DNA of 64,000 bases from Tiliqua scincoides (GCF_035046505.1 NC_089830.1:23972284-24036283); one strand, 5' to 3'. Counted from the stretch's first letter, positions 1 through 11,295 are shown. The notes: generated by a model not told the origin, from the letters alone. Made by a program: numbers and translations.

Positions 1-195
1 AGTGCGAAAATGTCTTTTAACCACAATATTTGCCTTGGCAAGTCTTTCTTGGCAATTCAAGAAACAGTTGAGCAAGAGATACATTTACAAATGCAACTCT
101 TACACCTGAGACCAGGGTGGGGAATAAAAAATATCCCACCTCCCTGATCTCATCCATAGAGATAAAATGGATCTCATCCTTTAGCACAAGTAGGA

Positions 196-627
196 GAGCC
201 TATTAAACAAATTAAACTTGGTAAATATCCAAAGAACAAAGATGGCAGATCATTCAGATCAGAGTGGTTTCAACATTTTAAGTGGTTGGAATATTCTTCA
301 AAACTAGATGCTACATTTTGCTATCCATGTCGCCAATTTGTTCCATTTACTAAAGAGCAAGCTTACATAAAAAAAGGATTTAGCAATTGGAAGGCTGCAT
401 TGGATAAAACTAAATCAGGATTTTTCAAGCATGCTTCATCTGAGACCCATGTGCAGGCTATGTTAATGTGGAATGAAAGAAACCAAAGAACTGATTCAAA
501 TACATCTATTTCAACTCTAATTAATGACAATGTGCTTGAAAAACATAGGTATTACATTTCAAGCATTGTTGAAATTATTCAGTTTCTTGTAGCTAATGAG
601 CTTCTGAGCTGTACAAACTGTAGCTAA
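196..627 (+). mobile_element. hAT-type transposase fragment (TTF-type zinc-finger region)
   Basis: The reading frame is open from about 196, upstream of the first ATG at 286, to the stop near 625. It encodes a segment resembling the N-terminal TTF-type zinc-finger region of hAT transposases and their ZMYM1-like domesticated relatives: a WF..F.WLEYS stretch, then the cysteine pair in FCYPCRQF, a GF.NWK.AL block, and H..SE.H..A at the end. Only this region is present; no catalytic core or dimerisation domain follows, so it is a fragment rather than a gene. Family assignment is from remembered motif layout. No terminal inverted repeats or target duplications were found. Confidence 0.6.
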
Positions 628-665
628 TGAGCTAATGAGAGAATTATTGCTCTCCCTCTGCAATA

Positions 666-712
666 CCAGGTAGATGGGACTCGTCAGCCTAGGAAGGCAG
701 CTCATCTAAGAG
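666..712. repeat. Short copy of a dispersed repeat shared with 5880-5930
   Basis: This stretch, around GGTAGATGGGACTCGT and AAGGCAGCTCATCT, is nearly the reverse complement of part of the repeat at 5530-5945. It shows that the repeat family is dispersed rather than unique. Nothing else is recognised between about 630 and 840. Confidence 0.45.
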
Positions 713-841
713 ATAAAATTAATACCAAGGGGAAAAAGCATTTGTATAAAAAAAGATTTTCCCTCCATAGGAGACTTTTTTTTTGCTGGTTTGGGAAAAT
801 TTAGAAAAAAACAATTGATCCCTAAGAAAAGTTAGGGCAGC

Positions 842-2199
842 AATGGCCGAAGAACTTGACTTGACAGCAGATGTAGATATCGGAATAGATAAAAAGTCCC
901 GAATTTCAACCTCAGCTGTCTCACCTGACAGCTTCAGAAATTACACTATTAAATATAAACTGTTTCCCCCCCCCCCCCGCTTTAAAAGGGGTCTATCAGA
1001 ATCCATAGATGATTTGGGAGACTCCACAATTCGGGGGAGGTTTTTAGATCTTGATTTAGAATGACAGGGCAATTTCACCCTAACTCTCCTCCTAGCGAGA
1101 AGATGGGATTTAGATTTCACAGATTTCAACTTTGTCCTTTTAGATCTTATAGGAACATTTTCAATTGGTTTACAAACATTTAAGTCAGAATCCAGAGTCA
1201 TTGAGGGATTCCCCTGAGACTCTGAATGCTTCAAAGTGGAGCCAACAGTAGATGAATTTGCAGAAGCTGGAGAATCTACTCATGAGTAGATTACCTCCCC
1301 AGTCTGGCTTTGAAGGAAGAGGATCCATTAAATTGTTGGAGAGCAGGGGAGTTTGATTGAAACCCAAGTCTATTACAAGGCGTATTAAAGCTTCAATATC
1401 AGGAGGCAGGAGGTCTGGTCTAGAGGGTAGAGCCTCCATCTGCCTGAAGATAACATCCACAAGGTCGCCAGTTCGAGGCCACCGGCACCGTGGGACCTTG
1501 GAGCAGCTGACAAGCTGAAGCCGAGCAATTCCATCTGCTCTCAGCATGGGAGGATGGAGGCCAGAATGTGAAGCCAGATCGGAATGAAACACCTTGAATG
1601 TAGTCATTCTTGAAAGAAAGAACCTTCTTTGAAATTGTAAAAATCCCTATTTAATAAGGGATTTAATAAAGCCTGCCTATGTAAACCGCCTTGAATAAAG
1701 ACCAAGAAAGGCGGTATATGAATACCTGTTGTTGTTGTTGTTGTTGTTATTATCAGATTTTAATGATGCTATGTCCCGCAGAAGAAGCTATAAGGTGTTA
1801 GCTATCAGCATATTTTGAGTACCCAAAGTATCAAAATAAATCCAACACAGGGGTTGACGCTGCTTGAGAATTGATTGTAGATGGATCATCAGATTGCACA
1901 TATTTGTCCACAAAATCCATTTGAGCAGGGTTCTTAATAGCTGCCGAAGGCTCATTCAGTAAATGTGTTTGTGATAAATTCTTGGGTGGAGAACAGCAAA
2001 AGCTTGTCGAAGGATAAGATGTTACATCAGAACCTAAAGGAGGACAATTACTTAAGCTGGATGAAGGAGAAGGAGAAGTACGTGGGAAAAAGTTTGTTAT
2101 TTTAGCTTGAGTTGAAGTTCGATGATATTTCCTCTCATGATTCAGAGGAGATTGAATTTGTAAGTCCAGTTTTTTATAATTATTTCTTGTCAGTACCAT
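842..2199 (-). mobile_element. LINE ORF1 remnant, PIP-box bearing, split by a SINE
   Basis: On the minus strand an ORF1-like reading frame begins with ATG at 2199 and stays open for 122 codons to 1831. Further ORF1-like basic and Ser/Pro-rich sequence lies at 1234-941. A tRNA-derived SINE (1409-1749) sits inside the copy. Residues 31-38 of the open part read QAKITNFF, the same kind of motif found at the N-terminus of the ORF1s at 47851 and 17973, which places this copy in the same LINE clade. No endonuclease or reverse transcriptase portion is present, so the copy is 3' truncated or rearranged. Confidence 0.6.
1409..1749 (+). mobile_element. tRNA-derived SINE with (GTT)n tail
   Basis: The 5' part carries RNA polymerase III promoter-like boxes: an A-box-like stretch around 1413-1432 and a good B box, AGTTCGAGGCC, at 1470-1480. 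The 3' end has a conserved tail about AAGGCGGTATATGAATACC followed by (GTT)n. This is the structure of tRNA-derived SINEs common in lizards and snakes. It lies inside the LINE ORF1 remnant; short similar flanks (ATATCAG and TTATCAG) could be a decayed target duplication. The family name was not verified. Confidence 0.75.
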
Positions 2200-2205
2200 C
2201 TTAGC

Positions 2206-2206
2206 T

Positions 2207-2297
<91 letters not shown>
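2206..2297. repeat. (CTTT)n microsatellite
   Basis: An uninterrupted run of TTTC tetranucleotides lies immediately upstream of the minus-strand ORF1 start at 2199. Confidence 0.95.
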
Positions 2298-2343
2298 AAG
2301 GGAGCTCCAGGTACTCTCTTATTCCTCCTTTCTTCAATATAAT

Positions 2344-2497
2344 CTTATTTAAAAAGCAAACAATGAGACGACCACCAAGGGAGTACAGCCAAAAGGAGGG
2401 GTGGAATCTCAAGAGTTATTCTTATTTAAAAAACAAACAATGAGATAGCCACCAAAGGAATACAACCAAAAGGAGGAGTGGGATCTTGAAAGAAGAA
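2344..2497. repeat. Two tandem 77-bp units
   Basis: Two adjacent imperfect copies begin CTTATTTAAAAA and contain CAAACAATGAGA. They start at 2344 and 2421. They lie about 150 bp upstream, on the minus strand, of the LINE ORF1 start at 2199, so they may be repeated 5' UTR monomers of that LINE. That role is inference. Confidence 0.7.
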
Positions 2498-3274
2498 GAA
2501 GAAAAAAAAATCACCCTCCTGAGCTATCCACTGGGGGTAATTTACTCACAATTAAATCGTTGAGTTGAAATATATCTCAAAACGGAATGACTTCTTATCA
2601 AATAAAAAACAAACTCACTTGAAAAAAAGGGAAAACATCCAAGTCATTAAAATCAGCTGCATGTCTATAGTTTGTGTAAATATCGCGGCTGCAGCGTTCG
2701 AAGGAGCCAAAACAGGTCCCTTGCCAACAAAAATACAAAAGTACAAAGTACAAAATAATGCTGATAGAGTCTAAATGCCATACCAGCAATTATGGAGAAA
2801 GAGATAAGAACAAAACAAAGAACCAAAAGCATTTTAGAACCAAAGGCAAGGGAGCTCGGTCTCCATGCCTCTCACGGCTTGGACCCCATCAGCGATGTAA
2901 AAACCCTGAGCAGCAAGTCATTTTTAAGTCCAGCTGTACCTGCCCCCCCCCCCAGGCACTAAAAACCTAACCTTATTAAAGAAACAATACAATGCAATCC
3001 TTTGCACATTTACTCAAAGCCATTTTCATTGGGGCTTAGTCCAGGGTTGTGGAATGCAAGATCAGAACCTCCATAATTAATTGTATGTGTTGAAATTGAT
3101 CAGTTAAGTAAATCTGAAGCAATTTGTTTTGGAATAAAACAATTGCTTTGGAAAATCACACTTATTTATCTTGAACAGGATGGTAAAGAAGACATTTGAT
3201 CTTAACAAAGCATTCTCTCATAAGACTGCAGGTTTTATAGTGCTTCTGTTGATAATAAGCAACCTCTACTTGTA

Positions 3275-3392
3275 GTCTGATCTCGGAAGCTAAGCAGGGT
3301 CAGGCCTGGTTAGTACTTGGATGGGAGACCACCTGGGAATACTGGGTGCTGTAGGCTTATACCATAGTCTTTCGAGACTGAAGGTTGGCAAC
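3275..3392 (+). mobile_element. 5S rRNA-derived SINE with a LINE-like tail
   Basis: Positions 3275-3358 match the 3' two-thirds of vertebrate 5S rRNA: GTCTGATCTCGGAAGCTAAG, then GGCCTGGTTAGTACTTGGA, then GGGTGCTGTAGGCTT. The internal control region (box A, intermediate element, box C) is preserved. The first third of 5S is missing. From 3359 it continues into a non-5S tail containing AGTCTTTCGAGACTGAAGG that also occurs at the 3' end of the repeats at 5530 and 19893. The structure fits a 5' truncated 5S-derived (SINE3-type) element, not a working 5S gene. Confidence 0.8.
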
Positions 3393-3446
3393 CAAGCAAC
3401 ATTAAAATAAATGTTTGCACGTAAATCCTTTGCACATTAACTAAAA

Positions 3447-4332
3447 CAGTGGCGTAGCTAATGAACATGTAGCCCAGTGCGGAGCTCAAAATGATGCCCT
3501 GGAAGTGATGTCACAACCGAAAGTGACATCATTCCCACGCTTTTTAAAAAGTGCAATTTGGGGGTAAACCTGCCTCCTCCCCTCAGCAGTTCACCACCCA
3601 CTTGATCTGCCACCTCCCCTCTAGCCAGTGGCATAGCTAAGGCATCTATCTGCTACCTGGATCAAAGAAGCTTTTGTAGCCCCCTTCCACGACAAAGTCG
3701 AATGTAATTAAGTGCACAATCCTAAGCAGGTCTACTCAGAAGTAAGTCCTATTTTGTTCAGTGGGGCTTACTCTTAGGAAAGTGTGGTTAGGATTGCAGC
3801 CTTAATAAATAAATAAAAAGTACACCCCTTACTGGTTAGAGACATTGTGCTAGGGTGAAGGGGGACTGTTATTCTTTCCTTGCTAAATATAAGAGAAGCA
3901 CCACTTGAAAAAGTGCCTCTTTACCAGTTAGCAGGAGTACATGTGATACATGGAAATGAGAGCTGACTCATATTGACCCCTTATTGTTTCCATGCTATTT
4001 CATAATAAAATCTCATTGACTCTCAGAACAATCAGGCTCATAGATCAGTTTTGAGTTAAAGAAATCCACTTTTTGTTCCTTAAGGCGGTTGTGTTTTCAT
4101 TTTCTGGTTAATTGGCAATAACTTTTGATAAATATAGATATTCCAAAGTGGTATATTTCATTGCATTCTGCATTAAATTATCTTTCCAATGATATATAAC
4201 ATGATGGTATTATTTGTACATACCAAGATTTTCACAATTTTGGCCACTAGTGTCAAGCTCAGCTTGTTGCTCCCCTAAAGCTTGTTGCCCGGTGCAACTG
4301 CTACCCCCTGCACCTCCTTAGTTATGCCACTA
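3447..4332. mobile_element. Non-autonomous hAT element (CAGTGGCGTAGCTA family)
   Basis: The left end is CAGTGGCGTAGCTAA and the right end TTAGTTATGCCACTA, an inverted pair. The flanks form an 8-bp duplication with one mismatch: AACTAAAA at 3439-3446 and AACTCAAA at 4333-4340. This is the hAT signature. The interior is shared with the shorter copy at 32586-33107. A small nested MITE lies at 3711-3801, and another partial copy of the same terminus begins near 3626. There is no coding capacity. Confidence 0.75.
3711..3801. mobile_element. Harbinger-like MITE nested in the hAT element
   Basis: The ends are inverted (GCACAATCCTAAG on the left, GTTAGGATTGCAGCC on the right) and flanked by TTA on both sides, the 3-bp target typical of PIF/Harbinger. 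The related hAT copy at 32586 does not seem to contain it, supporting a secondary insertion. Confidence 0.5.
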
Positions 4333-4411
4333 AACTCAAAGCAGTTTTCTTTGGGGCTTACTCCAGGGTTGCTCCATGTGGGGAAAAGAGCAATCGCATG
4401 CCAGCACTCAC

Positions 4412-4583
4412 CTGCCCAAGGTCCATAGCAGGCCAGGTCGACCCCTTTCCACACTTCAGACAGCACGTAAATCCTCAACCTAAACACCAAACCCCAAACA
4501 GCCTGCAGAAGGAGCCAGAGGACAGTCAAGCCTCCAATAACTGAGAGCACCAGATCAAGGTAGAAAGAGCTTCTGGAACTCAT
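4412..4583 (-). CDS. Paralogous first exon of an HSD20B2/HSD17B12-type dehydrogenase
   Basis: Starting at ATG 4583 on the minus strand, 57 codons plus one base encode a protein N-terminus about 67% identical to exon 1 of the complete gene at 20591. It has the same length, no gaps, the same RLRIYVLS and WKGVDLA.YGPWA stretches and the same donor phase (GGGCAG followed by GTGAGTG at 4411-4405). It includes a hydrophobic membrane-anchor segment at about residues 8-32. Conserved reading frame and splice donor argue that it is or recently was functional. Exons 2-11 were not found between 1 and 4411, so they lie off the left edge or are lost. The two first exons point away from each other. Confidence 0.8.
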
Positions 4584-5236
4584 CTCTTCTCCTTATTCTC
4601 TCTGGAATGAAATTACAGGAATTTCAATGAGCAGTTTTTTCTCTACTAAGTCCTCCACATTGATCCTAAGCACCTCGCATGGTGCAAATTGCTGAGGCTC
4701 CAGAGTTCTTTCACTGCAACGACGAGAGCAAGATTAGCACAGCCAAACTTGTTCCCTATTTTGAATAAATATGAGGCCAGGATGTTCCTGGAATGTCTCA
4801 TTCCTGATCGCTGGGATAGGTTTACAGAAAAGAGTTCAAAGGTCCTGATACTATCATCATACAAAGGGATCCCATCATCAGAGGGTTCACCCAACTGAAC
4901 TGTCAATACTGACAGCAGAACACAGTGTGCCCCCATGGCAAATCAGCTGGCCAGCCTCACACATTGAAAAATCATATTCTAGGATTGCCAAAAGTTACCT
5001 ATTGGAGAAATGCCTAGTATGCCTGGGGTGGAATCATCCTAGCCAATTCTGGTTTCTTTAGCAGAAGTTCAATGTCATGCAGAACTTTGCACAGCATAGA
5101 GAGAGGCACTATCCATGATGAAAAATATTTAATTTGCATATGGAGCATATCTGAGCATCCAAAGTGCCTCACATACGGTATGTTTATGAGGTTCAGAACC
5201 ATCATTTGAAGTGTGACATTTGAAAAACAGGAACTT
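4584..5236. other. No gene recognised
   Basis: This is the sequence upstream of the minus-strand paralogous exon 1. Short open frames at 4689-4898 (+) and 4646-4936 (-) overlap each other and resemble no family I recognise. Confidence 0.4.
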
Positions 5237-6118
5237 GCCTTACCTGGGTAAGTCTTGTTCCTGGTGGAGGCAGGGGGCATTCCTCACCAATGGGATTGTC
5301 CCTCGCTGCTGTTGGAGGCAGGGCCAACGAAAAGGCAGGCAGAGCTCCACAAGCACAAGGATCTAGTCCCCAGACACTACTTGTGGAGCTGTGACAGGAT
5401 CCTCATACACACTACTGTGATTGGATGCAAACTTGCATCACAATTGTACTCTGGTTGGAAAACTGCTTTGCACATAAATAGGTTTAATACCCCAGAAACA
5501 GAAGGGTTTGAACAAGGGAAATAGGTCATGTTGGCATCCTTCAGTCTCGGAAGACTATGGTATCGCGCTCTGAATGGTGGTTCTGGAACAGAGTGTCCTC
5601 TCCAGTGCGCAAAGCCTGGGTAAAGTAGGTATGGAGGATAGACTGTTTCCCATGCAGCAAATCCCCTCTCCACGTTGCTGGAATGGTCCAATGGAAAGGT
5701 AGAAGCCAGTACGGTTGGTTCCAGCGGCGTCGCAGGAGTTGCCAGAACATGACTGTGTTCAGCCACGAACTGCCTTAGGGACTCCGGCTCCGGATTTTGC
5801 CTCGAGGTTGACTCCTGAAGCCTTTTCCATAACTGGATGTAGCCACAAGGCAGTGGAGGTTTGGGATCAGGGTTTTCCTTCTCTCAGATGAGCTGCCTTC
5901 CCAGGCTAACGAGTCCCATCTACCCAGTGGCTGTTTAGTTGCCTCTTACGACAAGTACAGCCAAACTGAGGGCCTATTCTTATCCCCAGTCCCCAGGGGA
6001 AAAATAGGTCATAGGAAACCCTAAATACCACCTTGCATCTATGTTTATGCAGTAGAGGGAGTGTGGTGGGGGGAATGCCCCCTGCCTCCACCAGGAACAA
6101 GACTTACTCAGGTAAGGC
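5237..6118. repeat. 46-bp inverted repeat pair flanking about 790 bp
   Basis: The arms are 5237-5282 and 6073-6118. One arm begins GCCTTACCTGGGTAAGTCTT; the other is its reverse complement with one visible mismatch. A further partial direct copy (TGGTGGAGGCACGGGCATTC) begins about 6134. The right arm adjoins the DIRS-type remnant, so the pair may derive from its terminal repeats. The interior carries the unrelated repeat at 5530-5945. Confidence 0.75.
5530..5945 (-). mobile_element. Dispersed LINE-like 3' end repeat, minus orientation
   Basis: This shares the strand-reversed start CTTCAGTCTCGGAAGACT and TCTGAATGGTGGTTCTGG with 19893-20215. It also shares a distal segment (CTGCCTTCCCAGGCTAACGA) with 666-712. 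In the 19.9 kb copy the minus strand encodes a C2H2-type finger near the end, as in several LINE ORFs. The clade is not identified. Confidence 0.5.
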
Positions 6119-8833
6119 AAATTTCTGTTTCCCTTGGTGGAGGCACGGGCATTCCTCACCAATGGGATCTACCAGAGCAGTATCCCGGGGGGGGGGGCGG
6201 GCAGTTAGATCACGCACTCTCACGCCTTCAGTACCCTCTGGAGAACTTTCTTCCTGAAGGAAGCCTCTACCGAGGCTGATAGATTTAACTTGTAGTGCTT
6301 AAAGAAAGTGTGAGGCAATGACCACGTGGCAGCCCTGCATATATCCTACAGCGATGCCACATTTTCAAATGCTGCGTAAGCAGCTGCCATCTAATGGAAA
6401 TAAGCCTTTAAACCACCTGGAGGTTGTAAACCAGCTGCCTTGTACACCATCAGGACGCAAACTCTAAGCCACTTAGCTTAAGTCACCAGGGACACCTTCC
6501 CGCCCATGGTAAGTTACAGATAGAGCATCCGTCTTCCTGAATGGGCGAGTGCATTCTGTATGGAAGCTTAGGACTCTTCTGACATTTAGTGTGTGCCAAG
6601 CCTTTTCCCTTGTATGCTTGGGACAAAATGATGGTTAAAAAAAATGATGGTTCTTGCTGTCAATGAAAAATTGAATTAACTTTGGGTAAGAAAAAATGAG
6701 TCAATCCTAAGTACCATGGTGTGTGGAATACACATAAGTCAGGATGAATAAGGCACCCAGTTCAAGGGCTTCGATAGTGCATCCACCACTTCCACTCCCT
6801 TGTCTCTTACCCTGGAGAAGAAATTGTTAAGTTGTGAGTTTTCTGCAGTAGCAAACTATTACAAGTAGCAAACTGCCTACTATGGGTGTCCGAATCTGGT
6901 CCTCAGTTTCTGGATGCAACCTGCACTCTGTTTCCGAGAGGCTCCATCTGCGTAGGGAGTCTGCCTCCATGTTCTTCTCTCCTGCTAGGTGTTAACTTGT
7001 GGGGGTTTTTTTTGTGTTTTTTTTTTGTGTGTGGACTGTTCTTCATTGTCTGTTCTTACTAGAACATGACAAAGGCAGAAATGAGGTTTGAGATGAAAAC
7101 AGAGCACAACAGATAGATCTCAGCTCCAGGAGATTGATGCTCTGGGACATCTCCTGAGAGTAATAATGACCCTGAATCACTCTGCCATTTAGTTGGGCCC
7201 TCCAATCAAATATGCTGGCATCTGTGGTCAGGATTACTTGTTGCCAGTCCTGAAGGCTCACCCCTTGGACAGCTGTCCATTGTACACCCACTGCTGCAAA
7301 TCCCTCTTCAGGGGTGGTGGAATCAGTGTGTGGAAGTGGCATCTCCTCTCTATCTTCTTGAGTGGGACCAGAGACACTCCTGAAGAGTTCTGGTGTGGAA
7401 TTGGGTCTAGTTGACCAGCTGGTGGCAGAACCAACATTCATAGTAGGTGGACTAGCATCATGATATCTGCCTACCTGACTGAGAATCTGGAGGATTGTGT
7501 CTGTCATCCTTTGTCATCTCTCTGTTGGCAAAAAAACATGGAAAATGTGGGTCTTGGAAAAATATTCCCAAGTGTTTCAGTATCTGGATGGGAATAAGTG
7601 AACTGTTTGACTGGATTATCACAAAACCATGAGTTTGCAGGCAGAGCACCATCTGGTGCTTGTTAAGCTCTGCTTGCTCCCTGGACAACACTTTTATTTA
7701 AAAGTCATCCAGGTGAGGGTAAAGAAACAGTCCCCTCTGCCTGAGACGTGCCAATAGTACCACTAACACTTTTGTGAAACCTCCCCCCCCCCAAGGGAAA
7801 GGCATGGTACTGAAAGTGTGAGGATTTGTAGGAGATCTCAGATACCTTCTGTGATTTTACAAAAACAGTTCAACCACCTTAAATCTAGGATTCCATGCAT
7901 TTCTCCATTCTGCTTCAGTACTGGAAAGAGCACCAAGTAAATCCTGGTACCTTTCTCAGCAGAGGGAACTGCCTCTATTGCCCCAATATGAGGTAGATGG
8001 TATATGGCTGCTAGGATAGCTGCATGTTTATTTGCATCCCTTGATTTTGAGATCTGCCAGAACCTGTCCCTTGGTTTCCTTACAAATTCCAAGGAATAGT
8101 CTTTGGAGACATGTCTCCAGGAACCATGCGTCCAATATTGTATTGTACCAGGTTTGCACATAATCCTGAAGCCTAGCCTGCATCTTGGGTGAGGAACCCC
8201 TGGGCGTGGCATCATGCCAACCTGTCTCCAGCTTCATTCCCTGCATTGGAAGAATGGGAATGCTGGAATTTTCTGTGGAAGTTCCCAGATTTGTGCCACT
8301 TGGGTTTGAATTTGGACTGCTCTCTGTTCCTTCTTTCAAGATGAAAGGGGCGAAAGCTCTGGTTGCAGGGCCTAGGAGAGGGGGTAAAGGGGGTAATTTG
8401 TACCCGGGCCCAGGGTCGGAAAGGGGGACCAGGAGCCAAAGGAGGGGGCCCAGAAAGTTCCTGGGACCTGACATTTTCCTATCTTACCTGAACTAACTGC
8501 CAGCGCATAATGCTGGAGCACAACCATGTGCATGCACTGTTAACTGCTGCTGCAAGTCATATACACCAGTCCCAGGAAAGCACAGTCACAGGAAAGTCCC
8601 TCCTTAACACAGTGTCAAATCTGGGAGGAAACTGGCCTGCTACAGTAGATCCCATACTTGGCTTTGGCTTGTGGATCCCATAACCATGAAGGCGTGTACA
8701 GAAGCTCAGGGACCTAGCTGTTGGGTTACAGCTGCTGCGGAAGTTCATTTTGATCTATTCTATTGTGAGCCTAAATATGATAATGCTAATACCGCTTTGT
8801 GAACTTTTAGTTGAAAAGCGGTATATAAATACT

Positions 8834-8900
<67 letters not shown>

Positions 8901-9600
8901 TTCTGCAATCCATTTCCTATATTTCAAAAATTTTAGAGAGACTTAGGAGTGTGTTTGGTTTTCCATATTACTTTATCTGGCTTCTAATGCCACATGGTGG
9001 GGGTAGACCTGGACTCTGCATCAAGAAGCCTAGTAGGCCTGAGCTCCAAAGACTATTGTGGCTGTCAGCATCCTCCCCTGCCCTATTTTGCCTCCCCATT
9101 CTGCCTTCCCCCATTGCTCCCCTTCCTCTTTGGAAAGGGGCCCAGAAGAAACTTTGTACCCCCTGCTAAAATTCCTCTCATAGGCCCTGTCTGGTTGGCT
9201 TTAGTCTTGGAAGCTATGGGAAGTGATCTGTTTTTGTCCTTGTTTCAATGAGAACAAGGTAATGCTTGCCAAATAACTTAGATCTGAAGAATAGAGTCCC
9301 CAGTAATCTACTTTGAGATTGCACAGCCACAAATTTCTTATGGTCACCACACTGGAGGTGGTAGCTCTAGAACAAATAGTCAGCTAAGAAAGCAGCTGGC
9401 AAGGATACCTTTTCCAAAGTGTCCTGATTGGTTTGGATAAGGTGTTGTTCCTCCTCCCAGAAATTGGTGGCTCTGGAGAAAAAACCAATTGGCTGCTGAG
9501 GCTCTGAGAGCAAACAAAAGAGTCTAGAAAGCTCTCGTCGGCTACGCCTCAATGCACTTGTTGCATGGGACACCAGGGCCGTGTTCCCCATCTGAAGGGA
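6060..9600 (-). mobile_element. DIRS-type tyrosine-recombinase retroelement fossil
   Basis: The minus strand carries, in order, a region resembling DIRS reverse transcriptase N-terminal sequence (about 8215-7838, with KHAAILAAI and ILDLRWLN), a ribonuclease H-like region (about 7507-7043, with TTDASIFDW and SINLLELR), and a tyrosine-recombinase C-terminal-like region (about 6420-6230). This order is typical of DIRS. A possible gag-like portion lies at 9591-9367. A terminal-repeat-like sequence at 6073-6170 follows. The copy is broken with many breaks and also carries simple-repeat and SINE-like sequence near 8755-8905. It looks moderately old. Confidence 0.65.
8755..8905 (+). mobile_element. 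SINE-like 3' tail with (ATA)n
   Basis: The sequence around ACCGCTTTGTGAACTTTT and AAAAGCGGTATATAAATACT is followed by a long ATA repeat (about 8838-8900). The same tail occurs at 43300-43460, so this is a dispersed family. Only the 3' portion is convincing. Confidence 0.6.
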
Positions 9601-11295
9601 TCACAGCCTGAGAAGACAGTGCTGCAACAGGTGCATCCATCCACCAATGGTACCTTGAGTTTATCTAAGATTCCCTTAGGAAGAGATGTTACGTGAAAAT
9701 CCCCTTTTTCCTTTTAAGTTGTGATTTTATATCTATTTATGTATTATGGACTAAAACTCATGCAGGCCAAACCTCAAAACACAGGACACACTTCTCCCAG
9801 CACACTTTTCCAAAAACCCTGGTCAAAACCACAAGCAGATGGATTACACAACCCCCATTTCCCTGTAGGTCAATGTATGCATTGTATTGTTTTCAATGTC
9901 AATAAGTCTCTCCAATCACTGTGTATGCAAAACAAGTTAGCATGCACCTCCGGAGGAAGAAGTCTAGCATCTTAAATCATTGTTTAAGTATCGCCTATTC
10001 TTTGTATTGTCTTAACTCATCACTGCTTAAGGGCTCTATGCAAATTTGAATTGCCTTCCTGAGCTGCTGTATTTACTGGTTATTGTGTAAGGTCCTCCAG
10101 GTAGAAAGCCAGCCATTAGACACATTGAATTCTGCTGATAAGGGACATCTGGACCCCAAAACACCCTGGTGGGTGGCAGTTTTCCCCAGCTCAGCACCCA
10201 GCCCATTTCAGTAACAGAAAAAACCCTTTTAAGAGAGAAGCTCTGGCCACATGGTCTCTCTCTCTGCTCCCCCTCCCCCATCCAAGGACCAACACGCTGT
10301 GTTGGGTCAGAGGGTCCTACACAGGACTCTCTCCCCCCCCCATCCAACAGCTCTACAAGACAGGTAACTATATCACGTCTGGAACTCCTTCCTTTCTCTC
10401 CCCCCTCATTTTCTCCTCTTCTCTCCCCATCTTTAGTTAGCAACTGGGTTATGCAGACCAGGGACCCCTAAAACCCTTCCCTAAAATCTTTCCCTTTTTC
10501 CAATCTTCTCGGATGCACCAAATACACTCTACATGCAACCACCATAATCTAGGTACACTAGATGCAAGTACTAGGACCAAGGCTCATCATTTTTCATGTG
10601 CATTATGTTTACCTGTGTGCTTTGTAATAAAAATATAATCTTTTACTGAAAGTTATCTTTCTTTCAGTCTCTTTTCAAGCTAAAAGGGAATTTCTCTGCA
10701 TTACGCCGTCTTGTTATCTAGCCTGCAATCCTGAAGTTCCAAAAGGGTAGTGTACTAATTCCCCTAAACCAAAACAGCCCTTTCTGGTGACAGAGAGTAA
10801 AACGTACTCATGAGTTTGGTATCTCACTGTGCAGTGAGGTGGTGCAGTGAGGAGGACCACTCCATCTCCATCATTTTAGGATGGGTTCTGGAAAAAGGCA
10901 TCCCTGCTGGCCTCAGTGGAGCCTGAGGAAAGAGACTTTCTGGAGAAAGAAGTTAGAATTGCAGCACAGGCTCTCATTCTGAGGCTTTAAGGCTCAATGG
11001 CTTAATAACCTTATCAAATATCCTGGAGAAAACTCCCTCTGGAAAGAGGTTTTTCTCATTGATGTGAGCTTCTGCACTTTCCATCCTCACCATTAGACCC
11101 CATGTGACCAGCCTTCTTTGGTCCTTTACTGAGGAATGGGCAACTCTGAATCTGAGGAGTCAGTGACCTAAACATTGTGAGAGAGAGCTGGAAGGGATGG
11201 GGTTCCTCCATACCTGAGGCTGCTTTCCCTTTTCCAGCCTTGGTCTTTCAGTTGTTTAGGGAGAGTGAGCAGACCCTGCGAGGCCAGGGTCTTTC
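9601..11295. other. No gene recognised
   Basis: Apart from C-rich and pyrimidine-rich stretches near 10250-10440, I see no exon with convincing splice sites or family similarity. A stretch with AATAAA-type signals around 10627-10660 hints at an LTR-like 3' end but no partner repeat was found. Confidence 0.4.

Noticed and set aside
3275-3358. Functional 5S rRNA gene
   Set aside because: The first third is missing, there are several substitutions, and a SINE tail follows directly.
4646-4936. Overlapping open frames on both strands, possibly a host exon
   Set aside because: No recognisable domain and no convincing splice sites in matching phase.
8750-9169. 139-codon frame with a poly-Asn run
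   Set aside because: The Asn run is the (ATA)n SINE tail read as codons.
10600-10830. LTR-like 3' end with AATAAA and a following TGGTGACAG stretch
   Set aside because: No partner repeat, TATA box or retroviral coding sequence nearby. Too weak to call.
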